DNA of 64,000 nucleotides, taken from positions 558,001 through 622,000 of the forward strand of contig CAJNAR010000149.1 in NCBI GenBank assembly GCA_905220665.1. Reading direction: 5' to 3'. The notes under the pieces were generated by a model, which was not told the origin of the DNA, ran no database searches, and worked only from the letters and a program-made list of their open reading frames with translations. Below, in pieces: positions 42,199 through 53,046 of the stretch. The DNA comes from Albugo candida. Taxonomy: Eukaryota > Oomycota > Peronosporomycetes > Albuginales > Albuginaceae. The stretch's first letter is position 1; the number at the start of each line of letters is the position of its first letter. Position numbers and translations under genes: made by a program.

Positions 42199-44576
42199 CT
42201 ATGCTATAACTCGTAAACCTCGAATTCATGATCTTGAAGTGGAATGCTAATTGAAAGCGTCCTTCGGCTAACGAAAGTCTTAGCTATCCAATGTAATCAA
42301 ATGCGTATTTTCGGACACAACCTTCGGCACTTGTATTCGACATCGCGAATCTTGGCGCTCAATCTGTACCATACATCCAGCACGGAGACACTCGTCACCG
42401 AACTTCGCTAAACAGGTCGATTAAACAGCCATACTGGACCGCACCAAAGATATCGCGAATTCCATTTTCCGAACTAAAACACTCACTACAAGAGAAACGA
42501 ACGCAGCAAAGAGATAGCCGAGCTTTCACGCAAAAAAAACCGGTTGGTACTCTGATAAATAGTGATGTGGATCATGGTGATCTTCTGCTTTATTGAACTC
42601 GTCGGCAACGCTTGCCTGCATGCCGTCCAACCAAGATGCTAGAACGAAAAAACCTTCGTACGATCCAGTACGTTAAGGACCTAGAAGAACACATATTCAG
42701 AGATATGATGTACCAGAATGCAAAATGGGATCATGCCACAGAAGCTATGGATAGTATACATACGTGATAAGGATGGAGGCGTCATGGCATGTCTATATGG
42801 ACAGTCCAATTTCCATAGCCTTATATTGGATAGCTCGCATCCGACAGATACAGCATGGCACCACCCATCACGACGAGAAATTTAGTTAATTTTTTCAGTC
42901 GCTTAGTTACAATTACAAAAGGTGCAGAACACGTGCCAGCTGAGTTACTAAATCATAGTTCACCAGTGGTTCCCATCCGTCTAGCCAAAGCGATTACCCA
43001 CCATATCCAGAGCTCAATAACATCATGAGCGAAAACCTTAATCATAGGTTCACCATCACCACTCCAAAGCCTCACCAAACCTCCATACAGTTGTTGATCA
43101 ATCACCTCATTAGTATCACGAGCAAAACCATAGCAACAGTCATATGCATCACACCCGTGTAGAAGCGGAGAAACGACTACCCCCTGACCAAAATGCTTTC
43201 CCTAAATTAGCCGACGTTTATGGGCTCGCCGATGGGATATTGATCTAACGCATCGATTTAGAAGACATGTATACCATCAGGATTGATCTTAGTAGGGCAT
43301 TCACATTCGGTGCTATGTATCGACATAAACTGCTCATTATTATCATCTCTATCCTGCGCCATATGACGCGCAATTGATAAGACCGTACTTCAATGGCACG
43401 TGATAACGCATTTTTATCTCTCTCTTTTTCAATTATGATGCATGTACCGCAGGAAGATGCATTCTTTCATCATTTGTTGATGGATTACTTGGAAGCTGTA
43501 CTTCGAGATCCAAGCCAATACCTCCTTGTATTAATGCTCAAGATCAATACTATCGCTTCTCCATGACCCTGCTCGACTTAGGCATATTCTGCTTGTTGCA
43601 GAATAGAAATTTTGATCATAATTGCTTTCGGTTAACGTGGATCTACCTTAATGGGCGACTATTGCTACTGCAACAAGTACAGCGACCGAAACTTAGCGCA
43701 TACTTTGCAAACTCGGATCACTTCTTCGAAATTTCAAAGACGCACACCAGCAAAATCACACCTATCAGTCACTTTCACACGGTTCTAGAAAGCACACGTT
43801 TGTCTATACAAGGTATATGTGCTATCTTTTCTACTACAAACCTGTGGATCATGGGGTCTAGCCGATCGTGACACAAGAAGTCTTATAGAATATCACGTAC
43901 ATGATCTCCGCAGAGTCAAACGCACCCAATACCATCCCATCAACAACGCGTATCCGTATCATAGATACGATACGAAAACACTTAGAGTATATCCGAAACG
44001 CTTTGAATGGAAACTCTATGACCGCGTCCCCGCAGCCTACAGAGGATAGCGTCTTAGTTGAACATGCTTCAACTCTATTATCGAGGTCGACCACCAGACT
44101 GCCATCCAAAATTCCCGACAAAGCCTTACCAGTCGACAGAACCTCAAGCAATCGTCTCTGCACTACATAAGGTAGAAACGTGTTCAATACTCGCACAAGT
44201 CTACTTCGATTGAATAGTCTTACTCAACAGATACACAGTAGCCAGGAACGCATCTATCAGGTTAAAGAAGCAGATAGGCATACCTGAGAGCTGGGTCCCA
44301 CCATTCTGACTCGATGTCGCTGCATAAACGCTCTTTCAAACAATAATTCATATCATATAAGATAGTCTAGGCATTGTAGAAGTCGTTTAGTTTGATACAC
44401 CTTCAACTGAGGACGTACATTAGAAAGAGATAACTAAGATACTTTCAATCAGATAAAGAGACAACCTTGATTGAATTATCTGGGCTGAATCGTGCCACGG
44501 AACAATGCGTTCACATCATGATCCACCACTGCTTACAGGTTATGTCTAGATAGTGAGATGATACAAGTGATCAAGT
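42199..44576. other. Inter-element region with no intact gene
   Basis: These 2.4 kb hold only short broken frames. Examples are a plus-strand helical piece near 42600-42769 (RTIQYVKDLEEHIFRDMMYQ), minus-strand pieces near 43240-43520 (DNNEQFMSIHSTECECPTKI), and an 89-codon plus frame at 43901-44170. None is recognisable. I see no LTR, terminal repeat or RNA gene. Confidence 0.35.
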
Positions 44577-44818
44577 TGCTGGAGATCATGTGCATCTGGT
44601 GCACAGAAACCGCCGCCGTGAAGAGACAGTGACTTTACCGACCGTGAAGATTTTCAAGAAGGAATTGAATCGACTGCGAGTAGTTGGGGGAGCAAAACTG
44701 ATTTACAACGAAGGGTCATAGTGTGCATAATCAGGAACTTCTTTTAATACATATTATACAATGATTCCCAGTTCTACTCTGTCGTTAACACTGGTGCAGA
44801 CCTTAGTGTTTACCAACA
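44577..44818 (+). repeat. 5' LTR of the deleted copia element
   Basis: It shares long blocks with the 3' copy, for example GTGAAGATTTTCAAGAAGGA and GGGTCATAGTGTGCATAATC. The flanking CAAGT confirms the left end. Confidence 0.85.
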
Positions 44819-45541
44819 GGTTGTGAACCCAGGTTCGAAGACTTGGTAAAGAGAGCGTGACGAAAGCACGACAACACCTATCCCACGCAAGTAGTATGTT
44901 CTATGAAAGGGGCTAACAAGGGGGATCTAGATGGAAGGACGAGGCACAACACAAATCGGGCGTGCCGAAGAAAAGAGAGAAGATATAGCGTCGCCAGTCG
45001 ACCAGGCGGCAGCTCTTGCGAGAATGCTCAAGATTCTGGAAAAAAGCGACAGCCGTGTCGGTCATCTCGAGGCTCGGCAAAATGGGAGCAGCGGTTTGGA
45101 AGCGCTCCGGGGTCGCCTTCTCTACCAGCGGAGGTCTCTCACACAGCAGTGCGACGATAAGGACTGGCCACGATTGGTCGTGCAGTGTCTGAGCTTGGTG
45201 GAGTAAGTACTCACACTGAATGAACTTGGTGACAGTGGATTTGAAGCAAAAAGTGTCTTCAAGGGTCGAGTAGAGAATATGCCTACTGGAAGACACTCGA
45301 TCAACAAATTGCCTTACTTGGGAATCTAATCGCTCCCGGTGGTGCCAAGTTAGAATCTGCTCCCTTTGGTGCCAAGCTCATAATAAATAAGTTCACGGGA
45401 GAAGAGCAGTATGCAAGTCTTAACACAGGTTTCAAGCAGTGGGGGTATACATTCCTCGAGCGATCGAGATGGCCGAGATGGTCGAGATTCAGAGTCAATT
45501 TAGGTGGGGAAACGCCTTAAAGTGAAAAATCTGGGAGAAAG

Positions 45542-46085
45542 ATGGCGCAAAACAATGTGGCTGCAGCTTTTTTCCAAGACAACGTGAGTACATTGTGGCC
45601 GGTCAGCCCGACGTTGTGCCACGCAGCCGAACATCTGTACCAAGCGCTAACGGTGATAATTGCGCACCAACAGGATGCCGCATTGTTTGCGAGTGAAAGA
45701 GACAAGTCGCGTTCGTGGAACCAGCGTCTCTCATACCTGATCGAATTGTGCCAAGAAGGCGAGTCCCACGAACGACTCGTTGTAGAAAACATCGTCAAGT
45801 ACGCGGCGCCGCACCTCGAAATTTCGATGAGGGTGCGATACCAACTGAGTCGCACGGACTACCACACACACGCACAATAGCTCATCACATGGGCGCAAGA
45901 GATTGAGGACGACGGAAAAGTGGTTAGGAAAATTTTCAAGGGCCTAGTCCGTGCAGTGGGACATGGCAAGTTACAAGGTCACTCCCAAGGCGAAGACCGA
46001 GGGTGTTTTAACTGCGGCATGCGAGGACATTGGGCGAGAAAACACCACCAACCGAAAAAAGATGATGGCCGCGGGAAAGCTAATT
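45542..46085 (+). pseudogene. Gag remnant with CCHH-type knuckle
   Basis: The frame from 45542 reads HAAEHLYQALTVIIAHQQDA, WNQRLSYLIELCQEG and VVENIVKYAAPHLEISM, then a TAG at 45878. The zinc knuckle follows as CFNCGMRGHWARKH near 46010-46050, where the last cysteine is replaced by histidine. It resembles the gag of the first element in its VxENIVKYA stretch. Confidence 0.6.
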
Positions 46086-46469
46086 CTGTATTGGCTGCAT
46101 GCGAGAACCCAGAGTGCCAGCGAACGAAGGAGTCAACATCTAGCTACGTGAAGGGGGTTCGAATATGTGGGTGGTTGGCAATAGGTCAAGCAGACATCTT
46201 GTCCAAGACCCTGACTTGCTTCACGATGCCATGGAATGTGATAAAAATGATGGACTCCTGTTGCCTGACGGAGGTGTACTCAAGGTGACCAAACGATGAT
46301 ATTTGGTGCTACATGGTCTTGCGAATGGTATAAAGACCCAGATCACGCTTATTGAAGCATATCACGCGCCCAAGTTGGTTAGGAACCTCATATCCAAGGT
46401 AAGTTGTTTACCTAAAGAGAAGGCTGTGGGATTGCATCGAGTACCGACTATCAAGAATTTCCAGTCTCT

Positions 46470-47108
46470 AATTCGCGCTGCACGCGTCCAGACATTTCTT
46501 TCACGGTGCACATAGCGACTAGACGAAGTCACGCACCAACACTGAAGAATTAAGGCCTTCCGAAAAGATTGCAAGGTACTTGAAGGTAATGAAACGTTTG
46601 AAGCTGCGTTTGCGTGAAAACAGCGAGACCCGGTCGCCCATCAGGATTGTCAGTTTCAGTGATGTGGACTTCGAAGCCGACAATGAAAACCAAAAGTCTA
46701 TGAGTGCATAAGTGCAAGTGTGTAGATTGTTAATGGTATCACTATAGGGTGGCACTGCAAGAAGCAAGCTGCTATGGCTCAGTCAACAGCGGAAGCGGAG
46801 GTCGTCACTGCAGCCGTCGGAGGACGTGAGGCGCTGGGATTGAAGTAGCTTTATGAAGAACTTTGACAACGAGTAACGACACCTGAGGTAATTGATACCA
46901 AGCTGCAGTGAAGCAAATCGAAAACGAGGCGAGCTCAGCCAGAACGAAGCATGTGGATGTGAACCTTAAATTCTTACATGATTACGCCAAGAAGAAGACG
47001 GTCAAGCCAACTTATGAATGTACGAAGACGATGGTCGCCGATTTATTGGCGAAGGTGCTACCAGCTCCAAGGTTTAAGGAATTGCGTTTGTTCATAGGTC
47101 TGAAGTGA
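46470..47108 (+). pseudogene. Reverse transcriptase/RNase H tail remnant
   Basis: Broken frames read SRCTRPDISFTVHIATRRSH, IVSFSDVDFEADNENQKSMS and then, from 46908, KQIENEASSARTKHVDVNLK followed by VADLLAKVLPAPRFKELR. This is the C-terminal part of a copia polyprotein. Confidence 0.75.
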
Positions 47109-47121
47109 TGTTCAAGAGGAG

Positions 47122-47365
47122 TGCTGGAAGATCATGTGCATCGAGTGCGCAGTAACCGCGGTCGTGAAGAAACAGTAACTCTAACAATCGTGAAGATTTT
47201 CAAGAAGGATTCAGATCGACTGCGAGGAGTCGCGGGAGCAAAACTGACTCACAACGAAGGGTCATAGTGTGCATAATCAGGAACTCCTTCTAACTAGATT
47301 CAATACAATGATTCCCCATTCCACTCTGTTGTTAACACCCGTGCAGACCTTACTGTGTGACAACA
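47122..47365 (+). repeat. 3' LTR of the deleted copia element
   Basis: It is the direct repeat of 44577-44818 and is followed at once by CAAGT, the target-site duplication. Confidence 0.85.
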
Positions 47366-47455
47366 CAAGTGCGCCTAGAGTAAAGGAATTAAAGATTATG
47401 AAACGGATGAAGAGTTTGTCTCGACTGAAAGACTCCGTGCACGATAGCGCCACAT

Positions 47456-48466
47456 ATGAATGCTTTTACAGCATTACTTTGCGATGTTAGCAGTGCGGTT
47501 TTTGATGAGCAATTGTACTTCAAGAAAGATGTTACACTGTCGGTTCCAGATCGATTGGCAATTGTAATGAGTCGAGAAACAGACGGAGTGAGCGACACGA
47601 TGCTTCAAGCAGAAACACATCGAGCATACGTACCAATATATGGATTTACAGACTCTCGCAACCTCAATGTGGCAGCAGGATAAATAATACTCCAAGTATT
47701 TCCTGAAAAATGAGTCGACATAAATGGAGGAGAAGGTCCAGAACTATGGATACGAGGACAAGATTTTGTAGATGCGGCAGGATTTGTTGTCACGAGTTAC
47801 TTGTAATCAATCTGAGTTATGATTGAAAGTTGCCTCTATGTCATTTGATACCTAGAGAAAGCCTCTATTTTGCCCATTTTCATTTGCGTTCCATGGCTTC
47901 CTCGAAATTTGATAGCTGAGGAACAGGTGGCTTTGCGAAATGTGAGGATCCTGTTTTAGGTTCAGGATCGGTCAATGCACGGATTTACCTGATGCTATAG
48001 TTACAGAAATAAAGCTCAGGTGGCAGCATCAACAACAGCTCCGACAATTATCAACTAGCCATTGTCCTTCGACCAAACGTATGATCTAAATTTGGCAGAA
48101 AAAATCGCATGGTGATTAAAGAAGCGATCAAATTCCGAAGAAGACGCACCAAGTGGTAATCAAAAAGTGCGAGGTATAATCGATAAGCCGTTTGATCTTT
48201 TACATTCAATTTCTATCACACCGATTAGCTTCTGGCGAGAATATCAATGAGAGCCTCTAAAGAAAACGGCTTTATATGGCTTTATATGCGAAAGCGAAGC
48301 ATTTGACGATATGTATCTCATTATGCCTGGCTACATCAAAGCTCGAGCGGTGCGACCAATCTTTTTCAGCTCATGCCGTTTCTTGCCCGTTTCCGCGCTG
48401 CTTGGGATGTCTGGCATGTTTTTGCAGCCTGAAGAGATTACTATCAATCCAAGCCGTATGAATACA
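47456..48466 (+). pseudogene. Broken gene of unknown family
   Basis: A coding-like frame starts at 47456 (LCDVSSAVFDEQLYFKKDVT, HRAYVPIYGFTDSRNLNVAA), meets stops at 47681 and 47726, and continues as VDINGGEGPELWIRGQDFVD to 47806. A later frame, about 48014-48466, reads PLSFDQTYDLNLAEKIAW and ends with GFICESEAFDDMYLIMPGYI and FFSSCRFLPVSALLGMSGMF, broken by TAG at 48055 and TGA at 48115 and 48249. The parts may belong to one decayed gene or two. I cannot name the family. Confidence 0.35.
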
Positions 48467-48587
48467 TGATGAAGTATAGCATCACATGACTAGCAGTTTT
48501 GATTAATTTAATCCTGCTACTCAAGCATAACTACATGAACAGTGCAAGCTACGAGCGTTTGCTGCGCGTCTTTAAACAAGTCGGTGA

Positions 48588-49046
48588 TCATTGTAGGCTT
48601 TCTAGCTTACGAACGAGATTCTCCCAAACTTTTTCAAAAGAGCCTTGGGAGTTAGCAACCAGCGACCTCCCATCCTCTTCCACAATGCGTGCCTCATTAT
48701 CCAGAAAAATCAACGTTGGAATTCCTCTCACGCCAAACTTTGTTCCAAGATTCTTTATGTGTGCTTCAGTAAACGGCAACGCGCAGAATGACATCGACTC
48801 ATAATAAGATTGAAAAGATTGCGCGTCCCTATCAGACGAGATGAAAATGATTTCGAAATCTTCATGAGCAGCAATCATGTCGTTATAAAATGCACTCAAA
48901 ACAGGAGTGAAAGCCTTGCATGGTGGGCACCAATGAGCACTGAAGTACAAACCAATAAACTTCTTCTTCTGGAGCGCTTCTTGCGCACATTTGCTGCCGT
49001 CTTTTGTGTCAATTTTTGGACCCAATAAGTCTTCCCAAACACTCAT
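48588..49046 (-). CDS. Tryparedoxin/nucleoredoxin-like thioredoxin
   Basis: This is a single-exon 152-residue thioredoxin-fold protein. The redox motif is YFSAHWCPPCKAFTP near residue 40, the WCPPC form found in tryparedoxins and nucleoredoxins. IIFISSDRDAQSFQSYYESM and the cis-proline turn GVRGIPTLIFLDNEARIV follow, as in that subfamily. It most likely reduces disulfides of partner proteins in the cytosol; no signal peptide is seen. The last residues, ENLVRKLESLQ, form a closing helix. It is the first intact gene to the right of the repeat island. It lies downstream of uL22m on the same strand, separated from its stop by 95 bp. Confidence 0.93.
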   Translation of the reverse strand: MSVWEDLLGPKIDTKDGSKCAQEALQKKKFIGLYFSAHWCPPCKAFTPVLSAFYNDMIAAHEDFEIIFISSDRDAQSFQSYYESMSFCALPFTEAHIKNLGTKFGVRGIPTLIFLDNEARIVEEDGRSLVANSQGSFEKVWENLVRKLESLQ

Positions 49047-49141
49047 TTTTAAACTTTTTTAGAAATGAATAAACACAAATGTATTTCATTTGCTTCGTGT
49101 ATAAATAAAACGGTTGAGACAACACCCTGTAGAACTACATT

Positions 49142-49836
49142 TTATTTTTTCTTTCCGTTATTATGCTGTGTTGCTGCTTTTCTTTGTGCAATTCGACTAC
49201 GTTGCTTCGGTTCAGGTTCAAATTCTTTAAGCACGATCACTAGGTGACTAAAAGGATGATGCATGATGCCAGAGCGACCTAGACATTCGAGATTAGATGC
49301 TATACATAAAGAGGTGCAAATTTAAGTAATTACCTCGTCCCATTATACGCAATCGTTTCAGATATTTGCCTTTTGTTACGAATGCTTCGGAAATTTTTAA
49401 GTTTTCTGGCTCGATGTTATATCTGATGTCTGCAAGATTGACCGCATTTTGCACAGTTGCTTTAACAATAGTCGCTCGACGCTTTCTTGAAAACTTCATT
49501 TGCAGTAAGGCTTCTTCTGCCGGAAGACCTCGAACCTAGCTCAAAAACAATGTTAACGTAGCTTTGAGAGTAGATTTCTAGTACCTGTTGCGCTAGATAC
49601 GTCAGCTTGCGAGGACTCACTCGAATATCTTTCTTGATAGTTTTTACAGTGCGATATTCCGTCGGTTTTGTAGCATTCAAAAACTCTTCCACTGTATCTA
49701 TGTCAGATGTCGACGAATCGGTACCGATAGTGAGTCTACGCATTTGCTCTTGCAATGGGAATGTTTTTGTGACTGCGTTATTTAGACAGCTCTTTTGGGC
49801 TGCTGGGCCAACAAAAAACGATCGTAATCTCAGCAT
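49142..49836 (-). CDS. Mitochondrial ribosomal protein uL22m
   Basis: This is a bacterial-type large-subunit ribosomal protein L22, which lines the exit tunnel of the mitoribosome. Exons are 49585-49836, 49334-49535 and 49142-49278, giving 196 residues. The joins give TYLAQQVRGLPAEEALLQMK and IMGRGRSGIMHHPFSHLVIV. Core motifs are RVSPRKLTYLAQQ, RKRRATIVKATVQNAVNLAD and KISEAFVTKGKYLKRLRIMG. The first 60 residues are basic and serine-rich (MLRLRSFFVGPAAQKS), fitting a mitochondrial targeting peptide. The C-terminus is a lysine-rich extension (RSRIAQRKAATQ). The frame is open to TTG 49851, but the first ATG is 49836. Confidence 0.92.
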
Positions 49837-49884
49837 TGATTTCGTGGTCAAGAAAGTGTGATAATAATGTTATTTACTGATTTT

Positions 49885-51435
49885 TCATTGGGTAAAAGGC
49901 GACTCTGTGCGTAATTTTTTATCAGAAATCCAAATGCGTACCTTTTCAAAAGCGCTGTTGCGTCGACCTGAAGCAGGTGTACGTCCTGCTTCGAGTGAAC
50001 TTTGGTCAGAAATCCATTCGATGTTGACTTCTATGTCAGTGCGATTTGATACTAGTGGCATCAACAGAGAAACGAAGCGTTGGCGTGCTCGCGCATGAAT
50101 GGCTGCGGTCTCGAGGCCACGGACTTTGATTTTCGAAGGGGATGTTCCGCTGATGATCTCAGCAAGCCAATCACCCATGTATTCCATTTTCTCTGCTCGT
50201 TCTTTGCAAATATCCACATAAAGTGAGTTCAAAAATTCCAACGTAAACAGTTTGCACTTTTTACGTAGTTTGTAGACAACGGCTGCATACTTGAGCTTAT
50301 CAAACTCGACTGAATCTTCAAATCCATGCATTCCTGATCTGTAACAGTTTTCACAAAGATAAGTGTTCTCGCACACGCTACAAGTCCATAAAGTTCCCTC
50401 AATTGGCTCTACTGCGCACCCTCCACACATCAAATTATGGTGTAATACAACTCTCCTTCTCTGTAAAGCTGAGCCAACTCGAGCTTTTCCTTTGCACATC
50501 ACATTGGTGATTTTCCCAAATATTGGCACAAGTGCTTTCTTCTTCACTCCTGGAAATGCATGTACGGGGCCTGTAGTTCCAGTCTCCCCTTCTTCATCCC
50601 AAAATACTTCTCGTTTGAAAACCATCGTACGTGGATGGCTAGCTGATAACAATAATTCATAAACATCCTCTTCTTCCATATCACCTTCGATCATATCGTC
50701 ATTGATACTAATTAGAATGTCACCTATATTGATCCCAGCACAATGCGCGGGTCCGCCCACATCCACGCCAGAAACCTCTGCAAAACATAGTTCATCTTCA
50801 GAAATGCCAATTCTCGTTTTGAAACCAAGTGTTTTTTCACTTAAAGTAACTTGAAATGTATTCGAAGGTGAAACAAACGGAGAAGCTGCCATATTGCCAA
50901 GTTCGCTTTCGGCTGAAGATGAGTAGCGAAGTTGCGTTTGTGGCCCAGATGGATCGCTGTTGAATCGTGGAGGTTTGCCATCCAAGTCAAGATATCGAAA
51001 TCCATGAAGAACTCGAGCGCATCCTGAATTTGACCCGCTATTAGGCCCAATGAAACGATGGGTATAAGTGTAAGCTTCCTCCTCAGATTCTTGCATGTCA
51101 CTTTCGTATTTCACTGGGGTGAGAGGCTCACTTAGTTCGCTTTCAACTGGTGACGATTCGCGATACTTTGAATGCTGTGACACAACGATATCCTCTTCCT
51201 CGTATTCTCCATCGTGATACTCTGTGCGAGCTCGTTCAGAATCACTATTAGTACTTTTTCCACTCGCTCTGGGTGTGATTCTGTTTGAATACATTTTCTT
51301 TCTAGATTTACTTCGCTCTTCTCCATACTGTTCCTGATTCTTCTTCTCAGGACGTTGTTGATTTCCATTTCTCCCGGTCACATTCCTGCGAGCTATTCTG
51401 ATGCTATTTTCATTTTCGTTCGTTAGTGAACACAT
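49885..51435 (-). CDS. PDZ and ZZ-type zinc finger protein
   Basis: This is a single exon of 516 residues. The first 170 residues are charged and probably disordered (NQEQYGEERSKSRKKMYSNR). A PDZ-like domain lies at about 195-285, with LGFKTRIG in place of the carboxylate loop and VGGPAHCAGINIGDILISIN. A ZZ-type zinc finger follows near 345-390: HHNLMCGGC, then WTCSVCENTYLCENCYRSGM and H. The C-terminal 120 residues are helical (LEFLNSLYVDICKERAEKME) and may be another interaction domain. This suggests an adaptor protein; no enzyme motif is present. It is divergent from MEMO1. Confidence 0.82.
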   Translation of the reverse strand: MCSLTNENENSIRIARRNVTGRNGNQQRPEKKNQEQYGEERSKSRKKMYSNRITPRASGKSTNSDSERARTEYHDGEYEEEDIVVSQHSKYRESSPVESELSEPLTPVKYESDMQESEEEAYTYTHRFIGPNSGSNSGCARVLHGFRYLDLDGKPPRFNSDPSGPQTQLRYSSSAESELGNMAASPFVSPSNTFQVTLSEKTLGFKTRIGISEDELCFAEVSGVDVGGPAHCAGINIGDILISINDDMIEGDMEEEDVYELLLSASHPRTMVFKREVFWDEEGETGTTGPVHAFPGVKKKALVPIFGKITNVMCKGKARVGSALQRRRVVLHHNLMCGGCAVEPIEGTLWTCSVCENTYLCENCYRSGMHGFEDSVEFDKLKYAAVVYKLRKKCKLFTLEFLNSLYVDICKERAEKMEYMGDWLAEIISGTSPSKIKVRGLETAAIHARARQRFVSLLMPLVSNRTDIEVNIEWISDQSSLEAGRTPASGRRNSAFEKVRIWISDKKLRTESPFTQ

Positions 51436-51643
51436 TTGTTTTTTTCAAATGTCGTCGCTTGATGAAATATTATGATCAGTATAATTGTGTGGTGTTTTGA
51501 GCAGATGGACGTCAACCCCAATGTTGTTTAAACACGTCATCACCTCTTCTGCGTGTCTGTATCTTGACTCACAAAATCGATCAACAAGTTCTCCAATTAT
51601 GCAGAGTTCGGTCGCTAATTAAGTATAGTATAGTATGATATAA
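51436..51643. promoter_or_regulatory. Divergent promoter region, PDZ-ZZ gene and MEMO1
   Basis: These 208 bp separate opposed start codons. A short tandem run (AGTATAGTATAGTATGATATA) sits just upstream of the MEMO1 start and could act as an AT-rich promoter element. Confidence 0.4.
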
Positions 51644-52937
51644 ATGGAGATGAGAAAGCGGAAACCCACGCATGCAGCAAGCTGGTACATCAGTGATCCA
51701 TCGCAACTGGGTCCGCAGCTTGATGGTATCAATGTTTCACTATTTCTGTGATAAAATATCTTAAACTCTATGGATAGCATGGCTTGACGCCGCAGCTAAT
51801 GAAGTAAAAAACTCACAACAACCACCAGCGGTGAATGGAATTATTGCCCCGCACGCTGGCTTTCGGTTTGTGAGCGCAAGATTCTCGTGAACGCTGATAT
51901 CTAACAGTATATCGAATCAGCTTTTCTGGACCTGTTGCAGCGCACGCGTACTGTCACCTCATTGACAGACCCGACATCAAACGAGTTTTTGTTCTGGGTC
52001 CTTCTCATCATGTCTACTTGGAAGGATGTGCTCTTACTTCTGCGTCTCACTACGAAACTCCCTTCGGAATGCTTCCAATCGACGCCGAAATCAATGAGAT
52101 GTTGATCAAAACTGTGCGTATGGTTAAAGATTGCTCATTAGTATAAACATCTGAGTGTAAGGCCTACAGGGAGAATTCAGACGCATGTCCATGAATGTCG
52201 ATGAAGCGGAGCATAGTATTGAAATGCATTTACCGTTTATTGCCAGGGTATGTTTTTTGGAGGAATGAAGTGGTACGGATCTCAAGTCCTATTCTTTTAG
52301 ACACTCAAGTCGCAAACATTTTCTGTGGTCCCCATATTGGTCGGCAATACGAATCAAAACGATAATCTGAAATACGGAAGGTGATACTGAAGCATGCTTC
52401 GAAATTAGAGTGTGGCCTCATTAATGTTCTTTTGGAAGATTACTGGCGGAATTTATGAGCGATGCATCGAATTTTTTTGTCATTAGCTCCGATTTTTGTC
52501 ATTGGGGAGCTCGGTAAGCACGGCTTGACATGAAAGTATTGGGCAGGAGTTAGCATTTATGACGATAGATTTCGCTACCAGCCTTACGACGCAGTTCATG
52601 GGGAAATACATGAATACATTGAGCACTTGGATCAAGAAGCGATAAAGGTAAATATGAAACGATCAAAGCGGGTTGAAATGCGCTAACCTCGATGATGGCA
52701 TAGCTATTAGAGACTTTGGACGCAACCGGCTTCGAAACCTACATAAAGTCGACTGGAAATACAATCTGTGGTCAGCATCCAATCTCGATTATCATGCAAG
52801 CAATTCTATCACTGAACGAGTCGCAACCTGCTATCAAGTTTGTAAAGTATGCACAGAGTAGTGCGTGCAAAAAGAAATCAGACTCTTCCGTCAGCTATGC
52901 GTCAGCTCTTATTCTTCGCAATGCTCAAGAGAAATAA
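51644..52937 (+). CDS. MEMO1: MEMO1 family protein
   Basis: This is a MEMO1 family protein, related in fold to non-haem dioxygenases; in animals it links receptor signalling to the cytoskeleton and binds copper or iron. Eight exons were read: 51644-51725, 51778-51865, 51921-52113, 52170-52247, 52301-52380, 52439-52513, 52569-52647 and 52704-52937. They total 909 nt (302 residues), close to the animal length. The product follows the family throughout: [107 protein letters not shown] and [11 protein letters not shown]. The metal-binding histidines in GPSHH, EHSIEMH and DFCHWG are all present. All seven introns are 52-58 nt. Confidence 0.95.
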
Positions 52938-53046
52938 TCAATTTAACAGAAAAATCACCCATGTGCCTGTTCGATTTTGATGCCGATAGCACGCAAGCGT
53001 TTGATCACGGATTGTCGATCAATGATGCCTCCTACGTTGACAGTGG

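Larger units (their letters stand above)
44577..47365 (+). mobile_element. Internally deleted copia element with 5-bp TSD
   Basis: The LTRs at 44577-44818 and 47122-47365 start TGCTGGA and end CAACA. The element is flanked by exact CAAGT at 44572-44576 and 47366-47370, which fixes both ends. A polypurine tract (AAGAGGAG) lies directly before the 3' LTR. The interior has gag, a zinc knuckle and a piece of the protease region (YHAPKLVRNLIS), then jumps to the reverse-transcriptase/RNase H tail; integrase and the catalytic reverse transcriptase are missing. LTR identity is roughly five bases in six by eye. Confidence 0.88.

Noticed and set aside
43858..44196. Minus frame of 112 codons between the two copia elements
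   Set aside because: It overlaps an equally open plus frame, has no recognisable domain and lies in decayed sequence.
33840..48500. Search for CRISPR arrays, phage or bacterial defence systems in the repeat island
   Set aside because: The repeats are diverged tandem units and LTRs, not short repeats with regular unique spacers, and the window is nuclear eukaryotic DNA.
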